8,410 bases of DNA from Gemmatimonadota bacterium (GTDB lineage: Bacteria > Gemmatimonadota > Gemmatimonadetes > JACCXV01), in the NCBI GenBank assembly GCA_013696835.1, contig JACCXV010000354.1:1-8410 (forward strand), in the 5' to 3' direction. Below are positions 5,555 to 8,410 of this stretch, piece after piece. The notes beneath the pieces were generated by a model, which saw nothing but the letters and a program-made list of their open reading frames with translations, ran no database searches and had not been told where the DNA came from. Both the position numbers and the translations under genes were made by a program. Each line of letters begins with the position of its first letter. Position 1 is the first letter of the stretch.

Positions 5555-6212
5555 GACGGGCGTGGCCTGCCAGCGCTGGCTGGAGATGCCCGAACCCGAT
5601 GAGGCGCCCCGGTTGCGGGCGGATCACTCGGACCCGCACCTCGAGCACTGCGACGGCTGTCGCCGCGCCGTCCGCGCGCTGGACCACGGCCGCCGAATCC
5701 TCCATCAGCTCTCTCCCCCTCCGACTTCCTCCGACTTCCTGAGCCGCCTCGAGACGCGAATCGATCGTCTCGAGGAAGGCCGCCGCCGCACTCGCCAGCG
5801 AATGCGCCTGGGGATGCGCACGGCCCATGCGCTGCTCGCGGTGGCGCTGACGACGCTGGTCGTCGCGGAGATGCGCGATGTGGCTCGCGGTCGAGAGGGC
5901 CCGGGCACGGCGGCCATGTGGGCGTCGGGTCTGCCGGAGAGCGCTCCCGCGGTGGCGCTCCTGCGGCCCTTCTCCGCTCTTTCCGGTGTAGGCGAGATGG
6001 CGCTCTTCTCCGTCTCGAGCGCGGGCCCCTCGGCTCACGCGCCGACCCCGGACTGGCCGGCGCTGGATTGGCCGGGCCTGGATTCGGCCAGCCTTCACGG
6101 AAAGGCGCGCGGTCAGGCCGTGCGGGCCACCCTTGGGCTTCATCCATCCCCTGCCTGGACGTTCGCGGCCGCGCCGGTCTCGTTCCGCGTCGCCGCGCTG
6201 ACGGAGCAGTAG
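5553..6212 (+). CDS. Zinc-finger anti-sigma factor, single membrane span
   Basis: This 219-aa protein should bind and hold the upstream ECF sigma factor. The zinc-anti-sigma signature H-x3-C-x2-C is present at H29, C33 and C36 (HLEHCDGCRRAVRALD), with H25 and C6 as possible additional ligands. The sequence continues as in the zf-HC2 family, with a Pro-rich hinge (55-57) and a basic helix (61-89). One membrane span follows at about 90-106, putting the N-terminus in the cytoplasm and roughly 110 C-terminal residues in the periplasm. That periplasmic part is Ala/Pro/Ser-rich, carries a pentapeptide repeat near 167-181 and matches no domain I know. The GTG start at 5553 is uncertain: GGAG is only three bases away, and an in-frame GTG at 5562 is possible. 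The start lies in a hairpin and the gene contains a 10-bp tandem duplication. Release could follow thiol oxidation or proteolysis; the sequence does not decide. Confidence 0.88.
   Translation: MTGVACQRWLEMPEPDEAPRLRADHSDPHLEHCDGCRRAVRALDHGRRILHQLSPPPTSSDFLSRLETRIDRLEEGRRRTRQRMRLGMRTAHALLAVALTTLVVAEMRDVARGREGPGTAAMWASGLPESAPAVALLRPFSALSGVGEMALFSVSSAGPSAHAPTPDWPALDWPGLDSASLHGKARGQAVRATLGLHPSPAWTFAAAPVSFRVAALTEQ
5721..5740 (+). repeat. 10-bp direct tandem duplication inside the anti-sigma gene
   Basis: CCGACTTCCT occurs twice back to back, encoding part of PPTSSDFL (residues 56-63), between the zinc finger and the membrane span. Ten is not a multiple of three, so gain or loss of one unit would shift the frame before the membrane anchor. 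Confidence 0.85.
6051..6095 (+). repeat. Three 15-bp units encoding a degenerate pentapeptide repeat
   Basis: The anti-sigma periplasmic part reads DWPAL-DWPGL-DSASL at residues 167-181. The first two units are nearly identical in DNA and the third is diverged. It probably arose by in-frame tandem duplication, and no function is known. Confidence 0.6.
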
Positions 6213-6224
6213 TCCCCCACGGCC

Positions 6225-7286
6225 TTGGCCCGCTCCTCCCCGACGCAGGCCGCCTCCGCCTATCTCCTGACGGGAGAGGACGAGGGCCCGCGCGCGGAGC
6301 GGCTGAGCGAGATCCTGTCCGAACGCCTCGACGAGACCGGCCGGGCGTTCGATCTCGACCGGCTATCGGCGAAGGATGCCGACGCCTCACGTCTCGCCAC
6401 CCTGCTCGAGACGCCCCCGCTCATGGGTTTGGCGCGCATCGTCGTCCTGGAGGACGCCGAGACGGCCGCCGGCCCTGTCGAGCGTGTCGTCCGTGACTTC
6501 CTCGATCGTCCCGCCAGCACCACCTGCCTGATCGCGACGTCCTCCGCCAGGCTTGCGGGCGAGCCGTGGAACTCGTTCCGGAAGTGCGGAGGGGTCGAGG
6601 TCTTCGATCCCCCGAAGGGCCCTGCGGCGATCCGTGCCCGGGTGAAGCAGGAGGTCGGCCGCGCGGGGCGCGAGATCACCGACGCCGCGGCTGCCCTGCT
6701 CGCCGAGCTGCATCCGGAGGGCACCGCGGGTCTCGGACAGGAGGTGGCCAAGGCGATCGCGCACGCCGGGGAGCGTCGGCGGATCGAGGAAGCCGACGTG
6801 GAGGCTGTCACCGTGTCCTCGGCTGGCGGCAACCGGTATACTTTCGTGGACTTGGTCGGAATGGGTCGCCGGGGAGAAGCGCTGGCAGAGCTGCGCCGGC
6901 TGCTCGAGGGGGGCGAGAGCGCGATCTACCTCGTCACGCTCCTCGCGCAGCACTTCCTGGTTCTCGGCGGGATCCGCGCCTGCGAGGCAGCGGGCATCCG
7001 AACCTCGGAAGGCATCGCGTCCAGGCTGGGCAGGTCGGCATGGCAGATCGACCGCAAGAACTTCCGGATCCGCGGTTACGAGGCTCCCCGCGTGCAGGCG
7101 CGACGCTACGACCGTCCGGCGATGGACCGCTGGCTTGCCGGCCTCCTGACGCTGGATGTGGCGCTGAAGTCCTCGCGTCTTCCCACCGACGCCCTCATGG
7201 AGGAGACCGTCCTGCGGCTGATGTCCGGAGCGTCTGCAGGCCGGGACGCCCCCCCGCATACACGACCCCAAGGAGGACCCCGATGA
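6225..7286 (+). CDS. holA: DNA polymerase III, delta subunit (clamp-loader wrench)
   Basis: This 353-aa protein is the delta subunit, which opens the beta sliding clamp within the clamp-loader complex. The N-terminus (SAYLLTGEDEGPRAERL, 11-27) is the degenerate AAA+ start typical of HolA, which does not hydrolyse ATP itself. Family landmarks follow: YTFVDLVGMGRRGEALAELR (from 205) with LVTLLAQHFLVL in the collar domain, and the C-terminal MDRWLAGLLTLDVALKSSRL (from 300) ending in METVLRLM-like helices (MEETVLRLM). The length is close to the usual 330-350. The start must be the rare TTG at 6225: the frame is closed by the anti-sigma TAG only 12 bases upstream, and no other start precedes the conserved AYLL segment. 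No Shine-Dalgarno is visible, so translation is probably coupled to the anti-sigma gene. The last 20 residues are a Pro/Gly/Arg tail encoding the next gene's ribosome-binding site. HolA is essential in well-studied bacteria. Confidence 0.92.
   Translation: MARSSPTQAASAYLLTGEDEGPRAERLSEILSERLDETGRAFDLDRLSAKDADASRLATLLETPPLMGLARIVVLEDAETAAGPVERVVRDFLDRPASTTCLIATSSARLAGEPWNSFRKCGGVEVFDPPKGPAAIRARVKQEVGRAGREITDAAAALLAELHPEGTAGLGQEVAKAIAHAGERRRIEEADVEAVTVSSAGGNRYTFVDLVGMGRRGEALAELRRLLEGGESAIYLVTLLAQHFLVLGGIRACEAAGIRTSEGIASRLGRSAWQIDRKNFRIRGYEAPRVQARRYDRPAMDRWLAGLLTLDVALKSSRLPTDALMEETVLRLMSGASAGRDAPPHTRPQGGPR
7270..7277 (+). promoter_or_regulatory. Shine-Dalgarno site of the TPR gene, inside the holA 3' end
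   Basis: AAGGAGGA lies five bases before ATG 7283 and eight before the in-frame ATG 7286. It is a near-perfect ribosome-binding site within the last codons of holA. It gives this gene independent initiation despite the ATGA overlap. Confidence 0.85.
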
Positions 7287-8410
7287 TGCTCCGCGCGCCG
7301 CTGCCCATCGCGCTCGTCGCGCTCGTGCTGGTTCTCGGCAGGCCGGCGGCCGTTCCGGCGCAGGATCGCGAGAACCTCTTCGAACAGGGGCTGGAGGGCT
7401 ACCGCGCGGGCGAGTATGCCAAGGCTCAGCGACTCCTGCGCGAGTACGTGGAGACGTACGGGGAACGCCGGGGCGCCGAGGCCGCGCATCTGGGCGAAGC
7501 GTACCATTACCTCGGTCTGATGACTCCCGATGCCAGCCTGGCGGAGGGGTACTTCCTCGCGGTCACCCAGCGCTACCCGTCCGCCCCCGTCGCCGACGAG
7601 TCCGCCGTCAGGCTGGCTCAACTGTATGCGATGCAGGGCAACTACGCCGAGGCTCGCAAGCAGTGGCAGGCTCTGGCACGCGGGTATCCCCTCAGTCGCT
7701 GGGCCCCCGAGGCGACGCTGCGCGTCGGGCAGTCGTACTTCGCCGAGCAGGAGTGGGAGCCCGCATACGAGGCGTTCTCAGCCGGGTTCTCGCGCATGAA
7801 GGAGTTCTCGAGGAGCGGCGGCCGCGGCGCGAATCTGCGCGACCTGGAAGGTGAATACGTCTACTGGCTGGGACGAACACTGCTCGCGCGGCGCTCGCAT
7901 GGGGACGCGCGCAAGTACCTGAACCTGGTGCTGCTCGACTATCCCGACCACCCGCTGGAGCCCCTCGCGCTCTACTACCTGGCGGAGTCCTATCGCGAGG
8001 ACGGCAAGGAGCGGGAGGCCGCCGACAACTGGCGGCGCTTCGGCGAGTCGGTGCGCAATACGAGCCTGGAGACGCTCGCCGAGAACCCGAACCTGCTCGC
8101 CGTCGCTCGCGCTCGGGAGGCGGGAACGCTCGATCGTCCGGCGGAAGCCGCCGCTCCGCCGTCACGGGAAGTCGCCGACGGCGCTGGCGGGGAGGGCGCT
8201 GCCGAAGCGGGAGTCGAAGACCGTGACGCCGAGAGAGAGCGCGCACGCGGCCGGCCTGCGGATGGCGGAGGTTTGCGTGCGCCTGCGCGCGGGCGCGCGG
8301 GGGGCGCTGCGTCAACGGAGCCGCCTGAAGAGCCCCCTGACCGCCGCGGCGCCGCGGCCGCTGGAGAGGATCCGGCGCGCGAGGATCGAGCCGCGATGGC
8401 GGCGGTGGAC
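7283..8410 (+). CDS. Secreted TPR-repeat protein, partial, C-terminus beyond right edge
   Basis: The frame is open from ATG 7283 to the window end (376 residues without a stop). The start overlaps the holA stop as ATGA and has an excellent ribosome-binding site. Residues 1-26 are a signal peptide (LPIALVALVLVLG core, VPA before Q27) with no lipobox Cys, so a soluble periplasmic or envelope-associated location is likely. Tetratricopeptide-like helical hairpins cover about 30-255, for example EQGLEGYRAGEYAKAQRLL, RLAQLYAMQGNYAEARKQW and LALYYLAESYREDGKEREAA. Several are followed by D/R-YP(S/D)xP-type linkers (RYPSAP, DYPDHP), as in YbgF/BamD-like envelope TPR proteins. From about 280 onward the sequence is an Ala/Glu/Arg/Pro/Gly-rich low-complexity tail, probably a flexible linker to something past the edge, perhaps a peptidoglycan-binding SPOR-type domain; that last point is a guess. 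A scaffold role in the cell envelope is inferred. Confidence 0.85.
   Translation, partial: MMLRAPLPIALVALVLVLGRPAAVPAQDRENLFEQGLEGYRAGEYAKAQRLLREYVETYGERRGAEAAHLGEAYHYLGLMTPDASLAEGYFLAVTQRYPSAPVADESAVRLAQLYAMQGNYAEARKQWQALARGYPLSRWAPEATLRVGQSYFAEQEWEPAYEAFSAGFSRMKEFSRSGGRGANLRDLEGEYVYWLGRTLLARRSHGDARKYLNLVLLDYPDHPLEPLALYYLAESYREDGKEREAADNWRRFGESVRNTSLETLAENPNLLAVARAREAGTLDRPAEAAAPPSREVADGAGGEGAAEAGVEDRDAERERARGRPADGGGLRAPARGRAGGAASTEPPEEPPDRRGAAAAGEDPAREDRAAMAAVD

Noticed and set aside
4621..5556. Plus-strand frame of 311 codons starting in the AT-richer intergenic region
   Set aside because: From about 4800 it is an out-of-frame reading of the sigma gene and becomes Arg/Ala/Gly/Pro-rich. 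The first 60 codons resemble nothing and the base composition looks noncoding.
5413..6390. Minus-strand frame of 325 codons opposite the anti-sigma gene
   Set aside because: Its Arg/Pro/Ser-dominated composition is typical of an antisense shadow, while the plus strand has an intact zinc-finger and membrane span.
7692..8315. Minus-strand frame of 207 codons opposite the TPR gene
   Set aside because: It is almost entirely Arg/Ala/Pro/Ser, and the plus-strand frame has signal peptide, TPR repeats and a strong ribosome-binding site.
1..8410. tRNA, rRNA, CRISPR array, insertion sequence or prophage
   Set aside because: On reading both strands I saw no cloverleaf, regularly spaced repeats, terminal inverted repeats, transposase or integrase motifs. 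All main frames are explained by housekeeping or envelope genes.

Overview
The window is compact, high-GC bacterial chromosome from a Gram-negative organism. Three genes encode signal-peptide-bearing outer-membrane beta-barrels, and an anti-sigma factor has one membrane span. A Gemmatimonadota-like or related didermal lineage would fit, but that is an impression from gene style and order; no rRNA or other taxonomic marker is present. I see no rRNA, tRNA, CRISPR array, insertion sequence, integrase or phage gene.

Layout. (1) Positions 1-467, minus strand: the N-terminal two thirds of endonuclease III (nth), cut by the left edge exactly at its catalytic Asp codon. (2) Positions 468-673: a divergent intergenic region. 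(3) Positions 674-2764, plus strand: three consecutive small beta-barrel genes (207, 205 and about 232 aa) that look like diverged tandem paralogues. A strong GC hairpin follows the first, a possible promoter precedes the second, and the second and third overlap as TTGA. (4) Positions 2796-4595: a long-chain acyl-CoA synthetase, 31 bp after the third barrel. (5) Positions 4596-4801: a locally AT-richer intergenic region that probably carries the promoter of the next operon. (6) Positions 4802-8410: a tightly packed run of an ECF sigma factor, its zinc-finger anti-sigma factor, DNA polymerase III delta subunit (holA) and a secreted TPR protein that runs off the right edge. Gaps here are 31 and 12 bp, followed by a 4-bp ATGA overlap.

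How the genes may work together. The sigma/anti-sigma pair is a standard envelope- or redox-stress switch. A perfect 10-bp hairpin lies between them, and its 3' arm holds the likely ribosome-binding site and the first bases of the anti-sigma start codon, which suggests translational coupling that keeps the two in balance. The essential replication gene holA and an envelope TPR protein appear to be co-transcribed with this switch. The barrels and the acyl-CoA synthetase may form a separate envelope/lipid transcription unit.

I found no clear new biological system. The observations most worth a second look are the hairpin over the anti-sigma start, a frame-breaking 10-bp tandem duplication inside the anti-sigma gene, the tandem barrel paralogues with matching acidic Asp/Gly loops, and the placement of holA behind a stress sigma factor.
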